64,000 nucleotides of DNA from Heliocybe sulcata (lineage: Eukaryota; Basidiomycota; Agaricomycetes; Gloeophyllales; Gloeophyllaceae): assembly GCA_004369045.1 (NCBI GenBank), contig ML213503.1, positions 2,196,712 through 2,260,711 on the forward strand. The letters are read 5' to 3'. Position numbers and translations under genes: made by a program. Positions 46,974 to 58,538 of this stretch are shown piece by piece (position 1 is the stretch's first letter; every line of letters starts with the position of its first letter). The notes beneath the pieces are model-generated. The model saw only the letters and a program-made list of their open reading frames with translations. It was not told where the DNA came from and searched no databases.

Positions 46974-49900
46974 ATGGCCTCTCGCAGGCTCGCAATATCC
47001 TTCCTCTGCGACGAGGGCCCTTCCGCCACACCACCGCCAGCATCCAGCTCTCCTTCCCACCCATTCCCGTCGGCACCGCGTCCAGGCTCTGACAGTCCTC
47101 CCGCCCATCCTCCACAGGTTCGCACTGATCATTCTCAGTACTTCACAAGTAGCCAAGATGCACTGGAGCACGCCGGAAATGCCTTTCCCTATCTCAATTC
47201 TCCCCGCGATCTTCCCTCTGGCCATCTTCCGGGCTCGTCGCGTACACAATCGGCCGCCCTTAGGCATTTTGTCGGTCCTGCCTCGCCCTCCATGGCTGAC
47301 ACCCCGGTACTTGTTTCGCCTACGTCAGAAAGGAGGTCGGTGCAACAGGGTTACAGCGCAGAGCACGCGGATGGAGAGTGGGAGGCACATAGACTGGCAC
47401 GCTCTACGAACTCAACAACTCGTCCTTTCGAATCTGTACCGTATATCCGCGAAGAAGTACATCACTATTCACCCCACAATCTCCACCAATACTCTTACCC
47501 TGCGCCCTCGGCTAGCTTTCCAACTCCGTCATACCCATCGCACTCTCGTCCCGGTTCCTCCTCTTCAGCCGCGCCCATCTCTCGCTCGCCTGTTGTTTCA
47601 TACCGATATTCACAGTCACCCGAGCAGTTGAAGATATCTCCGCTTCGCTCTCCTGTTATCCCGTACACTACGATTCAGTCCCGGTCAGGTGCATCGCCGA
47701 CCCGCGCGTCATTGGAAGATACTTCACCTTCTAGCTACTACTACTCCCAACCACAAATGACCCGAGCTCCTTTGTCCATCCAGACCTATCCGACTTCAAG
47801 CAGCGCGTTTCCTGAGCATGCTCGACCGAGTCCATACTCGTACACCCCGACTCACGCGACTCAACAGCCCCAACTTAAACCCGTGTCTTCCTATGCAGCG
47901 ACGGCGTCTCCCTCCTTTTCAAGAGCGCAGGTTGAGTCGCCGCTATCAGGTTTGGATGTCCTAGTACAGGCAGCTACTGAGGAGAGAAGGAGGTTGAGTG
48001 GAGGCTCTGAGTCTGGGGTAGTCAGTGCGATAAGGAGTAGCCTAAGCCCTGTGGCAGACCGCTCTGCTGCGCCCGACCGGTCACCTTACCAAGAGCCTAC
48101 CCAGCCTCAGTATCCTCAGGCGTACCGTCTCCAGTCACCAGTGATACCGGAGTCGATGGACAACATAAATGCGGAGCCTCCCCGGAAGCGACGTCGAAGT
48201 TCGGGGACGTCACAGTCTCGTGTCTCTCATGAACACCGCTTGCCTATCGACGCAGTTGCACCCGTGGCCGTATCAGCACCGAAAGAGCTGGAGGAACATC
48301 CTGTGGTTCTGAAGAGGCTGTCGCCAGTGCGAGCGTCACCTGTAAAGGATGAGCTGATGAATGTGGAGTTGCAGACGATTCCAAAACCGCCTGAGTCTTC
48401 CATCAGGTCGCAGGTCGGGGGTCCGGAAAGAGAGCAGGATGCGCATGAGTGGTTGATGGAGCAGTATGGCGCATCGTCGCGATCATCGGCGTCGCCCTTC
48501 CCCTCCCCCCGTATTTCTCCAACATCCACGTATGAGCGCGGAGCGTCTGCGGCGCACGTCAGGCCTACCCAGTTTCTGCCAGTCCCAGCTGAGCTGGTTG
48601 GAGCAGCTGGCACAACTCCCTCGAAATTTCCATCCAAAGACTCGAGTCCGTCTACCCCGACTCGCGTCTTGGAAGAGGCTGTGGACGAAGTGGAACCTGT
48701 TAAGCGGGAAGCATCTGCTGTACCCGACCTCGATGTCGACGGAGACCTCCTTGGACTTGTCGATGAACCTCCTGCTCCGCCCGCGACGGATTCCCTGGAC
48801 GTTGAAGACGAACTGCTGAGTTTAGTGGACGATCATCAGGAGAAGAAACCTCTATCCTCTAGTCGCGGTTCGCCAGATGCTCATCGTCGTAAAACCGTAC
48901 CTTCGCCTGCATCGCGTACCACTCATGATCATTATCCCGCGCCTTCACCGACGCACAAACGCAGTACATCACGTACCCTGCCATCTGCTTCTTTACCCGA
49001 ACGGGAATTAATGCCACCTCCCTCGACCGTAGGTACTTCGAGCAGCCACAAGGATAAGATACCTGCGTCGGACCGAGTGAAGTCATCCACTGAGAAAGAG
49101 GAACTTCCTAAAGCAGGAGCCGCTGATGGCTTGCCTGTGCCTTCGCCGACGAAGAAGAAGGTATGTTCCCGCTTTAGTCCCTTTGCGTCATTGACTGAAA
49201 GCATCTACCTGTCCGTTCCCAGGCTGCGACTGCTTCCAAGCCGAAGCCGCCTCCAAAGCCAAGGAATCCGAAGAAGCCCTCCGGTACCACCACCAAGTCT
49301 CGTGTGAAAGCACTGCAGGATGAGGAGGCAGCATCACCCGCTCCGTCCCGCGGTAAGAAAGCTATTCCGTCTGCAGCTGGGGCAAAGAGCAGAGCGAAGT
49401 CTGGATCTGCGGTGCGTTCTAGGTCGACCTCTGTCCTTCCTGGTCGTCCCGGATCTGTTGCTCCGGAAGCAGAACTAGGGAAGGAAGACGAGGAGCTCGG
49501 AGGGGATGATGACGAGCAGGCGGCTAAGATTAATGATGACAAGCTCTACTGCATCTGTAAGACGAAGTATGATGAGGAGAGGGTCATGATTGCGTGTGAT
49601 CGGTAAGCTTGCCTGCTGCTATGTTCGAGGCGGGAGTCAGAACTAATACTTCTCTTTACCGGTAGATGTGACGAGTGGTACCATACACAATGTCTCAACA
49701 TGTCAGACCTGGAGGTCGACCTGGTTGACACATTCATATGCCCGCCATGCGTCAAGAGTAAGTCTCTCGTCCCGGTGTGATCATTCATTACCTGACTACG
49801 CCCTATGACACAGGCAATCCCCACTTGCCTCTCCACACGACCTACAAACGACGCTGCTTCGCTGGGCTGCAGCATGCCGACCCCTCCTCGGCCAGTGCCT

Positions 49901-50793
49901 GTCACAAGCCTGCACGCGGTATTCTGTCCAAGTACTGCTCTGATGAGTGCGGCGTTAAATATATGCGGCGTCGTATCAATGCCTGGGCAGCTAGGGGAGG
50001 TAGCACGCGGCAGCTATGGGACAATGTCAAGAGTGCGGAGAGGCGAGAAGGAGTTGTCGTCCGCGCCGATGCCGCTGACCAGTGGAAGAGTGACCCTGCT
50101 GCGTTTATGGAAGCTACTGACTCTAGCGTCAAGAATGATCGTGAAGTAGAACGCCTTCGAGCACAACTTGACAAAGTCATGAAGGCCCGGGAGCAGCTCA
50201 AGAAAGACACAGAAGTCGTCAACTGGCGTCAGAAGCTGGTCGAGCTCGCGTCGGACAGGGCTGACAGAGTGGATGAGTGCGGGTGGGATCAGCGGCTCTG
50301 CTTTGACGACGACGAGTGGGCAGAGTTCGGTGCTGGCGTGTTGGAAAGCTACGAGGACTCACAAGAGGATGCGAGTCACGAAGTCGAGGGTGGTATGCAG
50401 GTTGATGGCCCAATAGCAGAGCATGGGGAATGGTGGTGCAAGGGCAAGAAGAAATGCGACCGGCACGCAGGGTGAGTGCCTCTATCATGAGAACATGACA
50501 CGTAAGTTGACACACTAGGCCGTTCATGAAGCTGGCAGAAGCTGCGGATCGCTGAAGCTGATTTCGACAAAGAGACAAAGGAAGCTACCATCGCGAAGTT
50601 GACATCCCAGGAGCGTGAGCTACGCAAACGCATCGAGGATATATTGGAGCCCAAAGGAGGGAAGCTGACTTCGGCGCTGCCGCTAAAGCCGTCGAACACT
50701 AGACCTTCGACCAATGGACACTCCAACACCGTCGCGAGGACGAATGGAGAGCTCAGCAAGAAGAGTAAGAAAAGGAAAGCAGAAGCCTTGTAA
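46974..50793 (+). CDS. SPP1: PHD-finger protein, Spp1/CXXC1-like subunit of the Set1 (COMPASS) complex
   Basis: Spp1 reads H3K4 methylation and supports Set1 activity. Exon 1 (to about 49160) encodes 729 mostly disordered residues, rich in Ser, Pro and Tyr. After a Lys/Pro-rich linker, the PHD finger (about residues 840-890) is complete: CICKTKYDEERVMIACDRC, EWYHTQCLNM and FICPPC give Cys4-His-Cys3. Downstream come KRRCFAGLQHADPSSASACH, KYCSDECGVKYMRRRI and long charged helices, then a C-terminal WWCKGKKKCDRHAGW that resembles the Spp1/CFP1 Cys-His zinc region. The acceptor at about 50529 restores WQKLRIAEADFD. At roughly 1,150 residues it is far longer than yeast Spp1. Nuclear. Confidence 0.88.
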
Positions 50794-51024
50794 ATCCTGT
50801 ATTATTATTTCTCTTTCCAATACATGCTGTACGTTTGCATGCCCCGTTGCTGCAATTACGCTAGCATGGCTCATGCGGCAATAATTGGCATTTAGGTGTT
50901 TCTAATAGACATTGCCTATCCTATAATAGTACATATGGAGTGAGGCGTAATGAATCTGCCATATAGGTGTCTCCAAATCGATGTCAAAAATGAGTGAACG
51001 AGCAGAAGAGAATCCGGCAAATCG

Positions 51025-51647
51025 TTAGTATCCATCACCTTCACCGCCCTCCTTACAGAAGCCCTTCTGCTCATATAGAACGCCGGCCTTATACTCGTCC
51101 CTTTTCTTCTTCGTGTCAATGTCCTGCTTGTGATACGGTTCAAGCACGGTCCAGTCAACCTGGCGCAAGGGCACGTCATCTTCCTGATCAAGATCCTACA
51201 TTCGGGGCGAGGAAGTTGAGTCATTATCGGGAAGCGAAGACGAAGGACAACGTACCACTTCGCCGAGCAGGACAACGTTCTCCCCTCGAATGAGATACAG
51301 GCCTTGCCATCTCTCAGCGTATACGTCGGCATGGTATATGCGTTCGACGGTGTCCTCCAACACCAGGTTGGCTAGCAGAAGTTCGACATGGTGTGAGGGT
51401 CTGTACAGTGTCACCAAGACCATCGTACTCACCAAACTGATCATACGACCGCAGTACACCGATTAATTTTCGACCGTCTCTCAGCACTACCATCATCTTT
51501 CCTAACCAGACCGAACATGAACAGGTCGGGCGGGGGATCACGGTAGGCTCAGGATTGTTGAGTGGTGGTGTAGCTGACGTTGGCAGACGTACTGTCCACG
51601 CAATCCACGAGAGATCCCGACGTTGTGAATGGTATAAGCGAATCCAT
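51025..51647 (-). CDS. LSM1: Lsm1, decapping-associated Sm-like protein
   Basis: Lsm1 specifies the cytoplasmic Lsm1-7 ring, which binds oligoadenylated mRNA 3' ends and promotes decapping. Start at 51647 (MDSLIPFTTSGSLVDCVD). The Sm1 motif is KMMVVLRDGRKLIGVLRSYD with the DGR pattern, then FANLVLEDTVERI, and Sm2 GLYLIRGENVVLLGE contains the RGENV signature. The C-terminal extension (VDWTVLEPYHKQDIDTKKK and the acidic GGEGDGY end) is the Lsm1-specific tail. Four exons with short introns. The length is standard. Confidence 0.95.
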
Positions 51648-51784
51648 GGCCGAATAATGAGTATGGTCAGTATTGAGGAACTTCAGAAACGGAATGAGGT
51701 GCGGTTGATCGACGCGGATTCGGGCTCAACTTTCGACGAGAAGCCTGATTAGTATTGAATATAACTGGGGAGTCTATGGATCCA

Positions 51785-51875
51785 GACACTATGGCCGAGT
51801 GGTTAAGGCGAGAGATTTGAACTGCTCATTATCTCTTGGGCTATGCCCGCACAGGTTCGAACCCTGTTGGTGTCG
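51785..51875 (+). tRNA. tRNA-Ser(UGA) with a 9 nt intron
   Basis: The acceptor GACACTA (51785-51791) pairs with TGGTGTC before the G discriminator at 51875. The D arm is GCCGAGTGGTTAAGGC and the anticodon arm AGAGA-TT-TGA-A...A-TCTCT. The intron CTGCTCATT follows base 37, the canonical site. A long variable arm, TGGGCTATGCCC, is as for class II tRNA-Ser, and the T arm is CACAGGTTCGAACCCTGT. The mature length is 82 nt. A run of T follows near 51898 as Pol III terminator. Compared with the yeast tRNA-Ser(UGA) as I recall it, only stem-compensated changes are seen. Confidence 0.95.
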
Positions 51876-52228
51876 TATATATTCCACCGTGCATAACGTT
51901 TTTCCTCGTCATCGAGACACGTTCATTCCATTCTCTACTTATGCTGTTCCGAGTCTATCCCCAGCTCAGAATCGCTCTACTAATATCGGACAGTACTACT
52001 ACACTAACGATTGCTGTGGCGCAATTAGAGCTATACGCGGACGCATACGGACGCAATATTGCTGCGGGACGAGTGAACTACCCTGATCTTGGGAGGCGAT
52101 CTAGAAACCACAGAGGGGATCAAACCCATTAAGATTACATGCAGCCTTGCTGACGTAGAAATATACATCCGTGCTACAAGTAGGCGATGTCAGCAGTAGC
52201 CCACGCCGGGCCCTGGCATACACGCACG

Positions 52229-52676
52229 TTATGAATCTGGCGATGAACCCTTGTCAAAGTATTGCCACTGTCCAGGTTCTGGCTTCTCCTCGAGGGGTTC
52301 CCAACTAACATCATGTCAGCGGAAGGCATTCGACTTGGCCAGACAGAACTGACGGTTTCCACTCCAGCATTTTCGTGGCGAGGCTCTCCTCGTCTTTCGC
52401 GACCTCTAGAACCTCTTCGATGTGCCCCTCATCAAGTTGCTTTTCAGCCTCCTCGATATTCCCGTCTACTCCCTGCACGATCTTTAGCTTGCGTGACGTG
52501 AGGGCCTCCGCTCCCTGCCGGTAAACAGCCGTCTCGGGAACTCGAGAGAGTAAGGACAAAGTATTTTCGTAAGTCTTGACCAGCTCCGGGAGTGGATTGG
52601 AGTGGACGTGAAGTCCAGTAATCCCCGTCGTCGACTTCAGAACTTGCTGGAACAGCGGTCGAGTTAGACGAAACAT
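52229..52676 (-). CDS. Mitochondrial complex I subunit NDUFA5 (29.9 kDa / B13 type)
   Basis: A peripheral-arm subunit of NADH:ubiquinone oxidoreductase. The start MFRLTRPLFQQVLKSTTGIT acts as matrix-facing N-terminus. GLHVHSNPLPELVKTYENTL, LLSRVPETAVYRQGAEALT and RKLKIVQG-type segments follow, then EKQLDEGHIEEVLEVAKDE and KMLEWKPW. The short last exon gives EPLEEKPEPGQWQYF, the family's characteristic end. One intron at about 52315-52365. Size is normal (about 130 residues). Divergent from the bL32m gene with only 120 nt between start codons, so the two share a promoter region. Confidence 0.92.
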
Positions 52677-52796
52677 GACAGTCCCGGGACAAGCGAGTGC
52701 GTTCCGACGCGACTTGATGAGCGCCGAATTAGGCAATTGTCCTGAGGTTACAGTCTTGCTGCTTGCACTTAATTTCTCCAGTTCCTTCGCTGGACG

Positions 52797-53227
52797 ATGG
52801 CTGCCCTGGCATTGCGACAGACCTCATCTATATTCTCGCTCCACAGGGCCTCATTTCTTGGGACTCTCCTGTCATCAATTCCCCTTGTCTCTGCTGCGCT
52901 TTCACCTCCGTCCCCCCGATGGACAATACCTACGCTGCAATCACTTCTCGACCTGTTCCCTCCCTTCCTGCTAGCTGTTCCTAAAAAGAAGGTATCGCAC
53001 TCTCGCAAAGGGATGCGCAGTGCTCTCAAAGGGCTGAAGGACAAGCTTAGTACGTCAATCCTCCTTCCCTGTCTCCCCTCTTATTACCGTTCACATTCTC
53101 ACCTCCGTCTATAGACCTCGTGCACTGCCCCGCATGCGGGTCACCTAAACTCGCGCATAATCTATGCCCAAATTGCTACTCGCAGCTCAGTAGAAGCTGG
53201 AAGCAGCAGATGAAGGAGCAGCCATGA
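52797..53227 (+). CDS. MRPL32: Mitochondrial ribosomal protein bL32m
   Basis: Mitochondrial large-subunit protein related to bacterial L32. The first 60 or so residues (MAALALRQTSSIFSLHRASF onward) form a long hydrophobic/Arg-bearing presequence, matched by the m-AAA processing known for this protein. The mature start is near VPKKKVSHSRKGMRSALKGL. The second exon supplies the zinc ribbon CPACGSPKLAHNLCPNCYSQ, with four Cys. It ends QQMKEQP. One intron of about 65 nt. Processing by the m-AAA protease is knowledge of the family, not visible here. Confidence 0.93.
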
Positions 53228-53837
53228 TGCACGTATGATTACTAGATATCCGGCAGTCCCGTTTGATCGACGTGGTAAGTATTCCTCCAGTTGGCACCTG
53301 TATCCAAGGCTCACGACATCTAGATTCATCCTCCAACTGTCTCTGGCGTGAGGGACATCCTTCTCGCATGATGCAGAGGGTTATTCCCTCTGGTCTGGTT
53401 GGGACAACACGGACCACCTGCGAGGATTTCATGTCTAGTAGCAACGAGAGGATGCGCATATGTCAGGGAGCATGTCTTCACCACTCAAGTCCCTATGCAT
53501 GGCTTATGGCTCTTGTTGATATACCATGTAGTATGTGTCGATGGCTACAGTTGTCTCTCGATCGCCTGCGAACCTGCTCCACTCGGCATATAAGTATACT
53601 CCTTGCATCTACACGTCTCGCAATGAGAATAGTCTGCATGAATACCTAGCTGCTGTTATAAGCCTCAGCAGTAGGCGCCCCTAATTACATGCACGTGCAG
53701 GCTGCTAATGATCGGGGACGGACGGACAAGCGGACCAGATGACCGTTTATCCCGCTACCAGTCTGGGGTAATAGACACTCACCAAGGCTCAAAGGTTGTA
53801 CCGATTCCTGTCCTTCGACCCCCACCAGCACTCTGAC
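53228..53837. other. Intergenic region between bL32m and the thiolase
   Basis: 610 bases. Open frames on both strands, including one of 128 residues on the + strand, lack any coding signature. No RNA gene or repeat is seen. Confidence 0.4.
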
Positions 53838-55513
53838 ATGTTATCCCGACGTCTCGTCTCTCAAAGCCCGCGTCTGTCGCGTGCAGCGTCGACCAGGGCC
53901 CGAGGTCGTGAAGCCATCCTGCAGAAGAGTCCTGACGATGTAGTCATAACATTCGCAAAGCGTACTGCTATGTCCCGTGCTAAGAAGGGCCAGTTGAAGG
54001 ACATCCCAGTCGATGAGCTGTTACACGGGCTGTTTAAAGTCAGTCACAGGATCCAAGCTGCTACGCTACTGCCACACTGACTGAACGACATTGATCACGT
54101 AACAGTCCACGCTCGAGACTACGCGACTCGATCCCAGCAAGATTGAGGACATCTGTGTCGGTACGACTGAGTCATTGGTGCCAACTCCGCTGCTTGGTTA
54201 ATTATTGCCGTCCAGGTACCTGCCATCCCCCTTCGCCTCTCTACATCTCTCGCGCCGCCGCCCTGGCTGCTGGAATACCCTATTCAGTTCCCATCCAAAC
54301 CCTGAATCGACTATGCTCATCTGGTCTCATGGCGATCAGAAGTGTTGCACATGCCATTCAATCCGGCGACATCTCACTGGGTGTTGCAGTCGGTGTCGAA
54401 AGCATGTCGCAGAAGTTGGTAATACCGTTGTCTCGAGACAAGACAATCTGACCATACATTGGCAGCCCACGACCTACTCCCGAGATCACTGAACCAGTAG
54501 GGAAGAACCCACATGCACATGACTGCATTCAGGTAAGGAGCTTGGCATCCTCCATCTCACGGAACAGCTGCTGAGATGAGCATGTAGCCTATGGGATGGA
54601 CCTCTGAGATGGTGGCGCAGACGTATGGAGTATCCCGCCAAAAGCAGGATGAATATGCGTTGATCTCGCACACGCGAGCGGAAAAGGTACAAGGCTAGAT
54701 TGACGCTGTTTGCTTGTTGCTAATCCACGGTCTGTAGGCTGTCGCTCAGGGTATTTTTTCCGAAGAGATCATCCCTATTGAGCTGAAGGGAGCAGTCGTT
54801 TCTGTGGATGATACTGTGCGCCCCGGTGTAAGCATGGAGTCATTATACAAACTGAAGCCGGTATTCCCTGACTGGGGCGAGGCGTCCACGACGGCTGGTA
54901 ATGCCAGTGGTGTTGGCGACGGTGCTGCGCTTTGTATCATGACTACTAGATCCCGTGCTGAGAAGCAAGGCTTGCCCATCCTTGGTAAATGGGTGACGAG
55001 CATTGTCGTCGGTGTGGAGCCCCGTGTGATGGGTATCGCACCTATTCCGGCCGTGAACAAGATCCTGGAACAGACAGGCTTGGCCAAGGAGGATATTGAC
55101 GTCTACGAGGTAGGCCGCGTTGTCGCTGTTGCCGCCTGTGGGTCACTTAAGGTCTCCATTCCTTAGATCAATGAAGCCTTCGCGTCACAGTTCGCATACT
55201 GCGTCGAACAGCTGAAGATCCCCATGGAGAAGATTAACCCCAAGTATGTAGTCGGTGCCATTTGTACAGATGTAAGAAACTGAAATCTTACGTGTAGCGG
55301 TGGTTCGATTGCTTTGACGCACCCTCTGGGCATGAGTATGTCTTCAATTACTTGTAGAAGGCATCACTAACATGAGTGTGTCTAGCCGGTGCACGTCAAC
55401 TTGTCACAGGTCTGGCGGAGTTGAAGAGAAGACAAGGCCAACTGCTGTGTACCAGCATGTGTGTCGGAAGCGGTATGGGCGCCGCGGGTATCTTCGTCAA
55501 CGAACAACTGTAG
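53838..55513 (+). CDS. POT1: 3-Ketoacyl-CoA thiolase
   Basis: Last step of beta-oxidation, producing acetyl-CoA and a shortened acyl-CoA. The start at 53838 (MLSRRLVSQSPRLSRA) precedes VITFAKRTAMSRAKKG, DICVGTCHPPSPLYISRAAA and TLNRLCSSGLMAI with the acyl-accepting Cys. Then come ISLGVAVGVESMSQ, PMGWTSEMVAQTYGVSRQKQ, NEAFASQFAYC, GGSIALTHPLGMTGARQ with the catalytic His, and MCVGSGMGAAGIF with the second Cys. Eight or so introns. The N-terminal RLVSQSPRL resembles a peroxisomal PTS2 but has Arg where Gln or His is expected, so peroxisome versus mitochondrion is open. The catalytic set is complete. Confidence 0.93.
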
Positions 55514-55607
55514 AAAGAGCTTTCTGGTATACAACCCGTAGCCAGATGTAATCTATAAAGCTTTCATACACACAAAGAGATACGCAGGTCTCAAGGTTGC
55601 CTGTCTC

Positions 55608-57713
55608 TCAGGCTTTCAGAGCTGCGTCAACGATTTCTGCCATGGCAATGAGGGCCTCCTCCTCTAGTGTCCTGCCTATGAGTTGCAATGCTATTGGGGC
55701 GTCGCGGAACATCGCAGGGTCATCTATATATGCAGTTGAGATATTATGCGGGGCTTGTTGAGAATGAATGGGGGCTTACACCATTCGTGGAATTCCATGT
55801 CAGCGTCGTTAAGGTATTCATGGGGAGGCGCTTTGGCATCCAGCTCTTGGTCGACTTGTGATACAGGCAGTACAATCACCGGGTAGTCCAAAAGATTGTA
55901 TACTCTAGTGTACCCCGAAGGTCTGCGCCCTCAGATGTCAGTACCAAAATTTCGATCTCCCATCGTATTTAGTCACCTATTTCTCCCGTGCGGGGGGGCG
56001 ACGTAAGGTCCAACAGGAGCAATGACCGCATCCACAGGTCTTCCTGTACCCGTCTCGAGATTCGTCTTCTCCCAATGGTCCAAGTACTCCTTACGCAGCT
56101 CGATCTTCCGCTTGTGAAGCTGCCACAGTTGGAAAGAAGTCATACCATCTTCGGGATAACGAGGGTCTACTACCATTTCGGAGAAGGTTTCCGACTCTGG
56201 TGGGAGCATTGTGGCGATTATTGGCTCCTGGGTTGCGAGTGTCGTTACGCGGAAGTCTTCTCGAGCAGCTGAGCCCCAGATAGCCGTCTGACCCGGGTTA
56301 CTCAGTACATCAGGCAATGGCACGGATCAAATAGGACTCACGACCGTGTCGTTCATCTCTTTGTGATTAATGGGTTGCCAGTCTATGACTGGTATGCAAG
56401 CACCATGAGCCATGCCGCGAAGCCCGAAGCCTATTAGCACAGACCGGTATGACCAGCGTTCACCAAAGCATCTTTCATCATCTTCAATCCCCGCAGAATA
56501 GGTGGGTGGGGCATAATATTGCCGTCATGCCGCATGATACCAAAGCAAAGCCTCTTCCCTTCGCCATGTTCTGACAGCTTGTAAGCTTCTTCATCCCATG
56601 GTTTGCGGATAGCCAACGGGTCCTTCCTCCACGGCTTGAGGTCGATAACGGATTTCATAAACATCTTGATACCGCTGAGACTATTCGAGAAAGGGCCGAA
56701 CACTGATGGTATAGAATCTTGTCCCTCGAGAGTGTTAAGCGCGCCTTCGTATGGCACGCGATGGTAAGAGGGCCTCATCCCGTATACACCACAAAAGGCG
56801 GCTGGTATCCGAATAGAGCTGCCGCATGTTAGACAGCGTCCAAGCTGACAGAAGGGTGTCCTACCCGCCAACGTCTGATCCGACGCCCAAAGGACTTCCC
56901 TTGAGAGCCACGAGAGCTCCCTCGCCACCGGAAGAGCCACCGCAAGTAAGAGATCTATTGTACGGGTTTGTCGTCCTACCGAAGACATTGTTGAATGTTT
57001 CTCCCCACTATAAGTTCATTGTTAGACGCGTAAATCACCGTACAGTTCATATGGGATAGACGTGCCATTAATGTTTGGGGAATATTCGTTTTTACGAAAG
57101 GAACTGCGCCGGCCTCGAGCAGAATATCGGCTAACACCGAGTTCTTCTTTGCATATTTATCGATCAGGGATACGTAGCCTGTCACTCCGTCTTGGACATG
57201 AAATACAACTGATTTTATAATTGGCGTACCGATGGTCGACTCCAACCCTTCGATACATAACTGGTCTTTCAGCGATACGGGGAGTCCATGCAAAGGTCCT
57301 ACAACTGTTCCCGTTTCTCTTAGATGAACATCCAATTCAGATGCCCTCTTCAATGCACGCTCGACAAAGATCTCAGTCAAACAATTGGTCTGACACCATT
57401 CTCAATGAACCGGTGTTGACCTTTCAAAGCCATAGGATGTACTCACAACCTGCTGAGCCAGAATAGCTCTCTTGTAGAATGCGGTCGTCACCTCCACCGC
57501 AGACCATTGCCCACTGGCCAGCTTTTGCAGTAATTCCTGCACGTCAACTTCGTTCGTTATCTGAAGCTCCTTCGAAGACATCACTCCAGATTGTTCAGGG
57601 AAGCGGATGACATTCGAGACATCGTTTGCAGGGACTGGGACTGTCCACTCCTTTGGGATAGACTCTTGTTGGCGCTTCCTTTTGTCCGCTACCGAAGACT
57701 GCCAGGAGGACAT
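55608..57713 (-). CDS. Amidase (acetamidase/fungal amidase signature family)
   Basis: Hydrolyses amides to acid plus ammonia. The start MSSWQSSVADKRKRQQESIP at 57713 is followed by VTTAFYKRAILAQQV and the amidase signature with the Lys in LPVSLKDQ. A later exon has GGSSGGEGALVALKG, and then GVGSDVGGSIRIPAAFCGVY carries the cis-Ser and nucleophilic Ser. The C-terminal part has WQLHKRKIELRKEYLDHWEK, VDAVIAPVGPYVAPPHG, NLLDYPVIVLPV and PIALQLIGRTLEEE. About nine introns. All three Ser-cisSer-Lys residues are present. Substrate preference (acetamide, formamide or larger) is unknown. It converges with the thiolase, stops 94 nt apart. Confidence 0.93.
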
Positions 57714-58538
57714 ACTGACGCGATGTAGACGGGACTGTGCGCAGATGAGGCCTCAGATAGGGCACTCTAGTTATCAGAAAGCATATGTGGCATTATATTC
57801 ATAGGACGAAGGAGAGATAGAGCACGAAGACGCGCTGGGAATACATAGATAAGGCGGACCGGCACGAGTTGCATCACCGACGGAAATGACAGGGAAACGG
57901 ACGGTGCCCACCCCGAAGCCCGCGAACGGAAGACGTTCTAGAAGAACGACAAGTCAGCATATAAGCCCGAAAGACATACACAAGGTAAGCTCAGAAAGTC
58001 ATTCATGTCAGTAACTCGCAGGAATAAGATCCTGCGGTCAAGTCGACTAAGAGGTGCCAGTAGTGGTTGTAGTACAACACTCTTCATTGAGAAGGGATTA
58101 AATAACACGAATGCTCACCTAACGTCTCAACGTAAAGTACCCGTAAGATCAGGCAGCAGTGAACGCGAAAGTTGAACGTTGAACTTGAACGTTGAGCAAG
58201 AGAAAATGTATGCATTCCAAATTGGGAGCCGCCTCTAAATAGCCCGAGGATGCCGTCGGCAAGTACCGCAACGGGGCGTCGGCGGCATCTGACCCGTCTC
58301 AAGCCAAAGGACCTCTCAAGCGGCGCTGAGACTCCTCGATATCCTTCCAGGTTAGTGCTCCTTCATGCTATATGGTCTCAGATTTGTGTTCTGGGGTGGA
58401 ATTTGAGTCGGGATAGGCGAAATGGTGGAACTTGGGCGCGGGGAAAGGATGGATGCTGTTCAGAGATGTCAGATGGTCTATCTCGATGCGATAACTGACC
58501 CCCTGCCCTAGTGTCCAAGCCCCTCCAGAAGCCTCACA
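57714..58538. promoter_or_regulatory. Promoter and leader region upstream of uS3
   Basis: 825 bases between the amidase start and the uS3 ATG. A GTTGAAC motif repeats at 58171-58177 and 58178-58184, followed by TTGAACGTTGAG to 58195. The sequence near the ATG is pyrimidine-rich, as usual for ribosomal proteins. A leader intron may be present but its limits are not clear. No separate gene. Confidence 0.45.

Noticed and set aside
53263-53649. A 128-residue + strand frame between bL32m and the thiolase
   Set aside because: Residue composition is random, rich in Cys, Met and Arg. No motif or splice partner.
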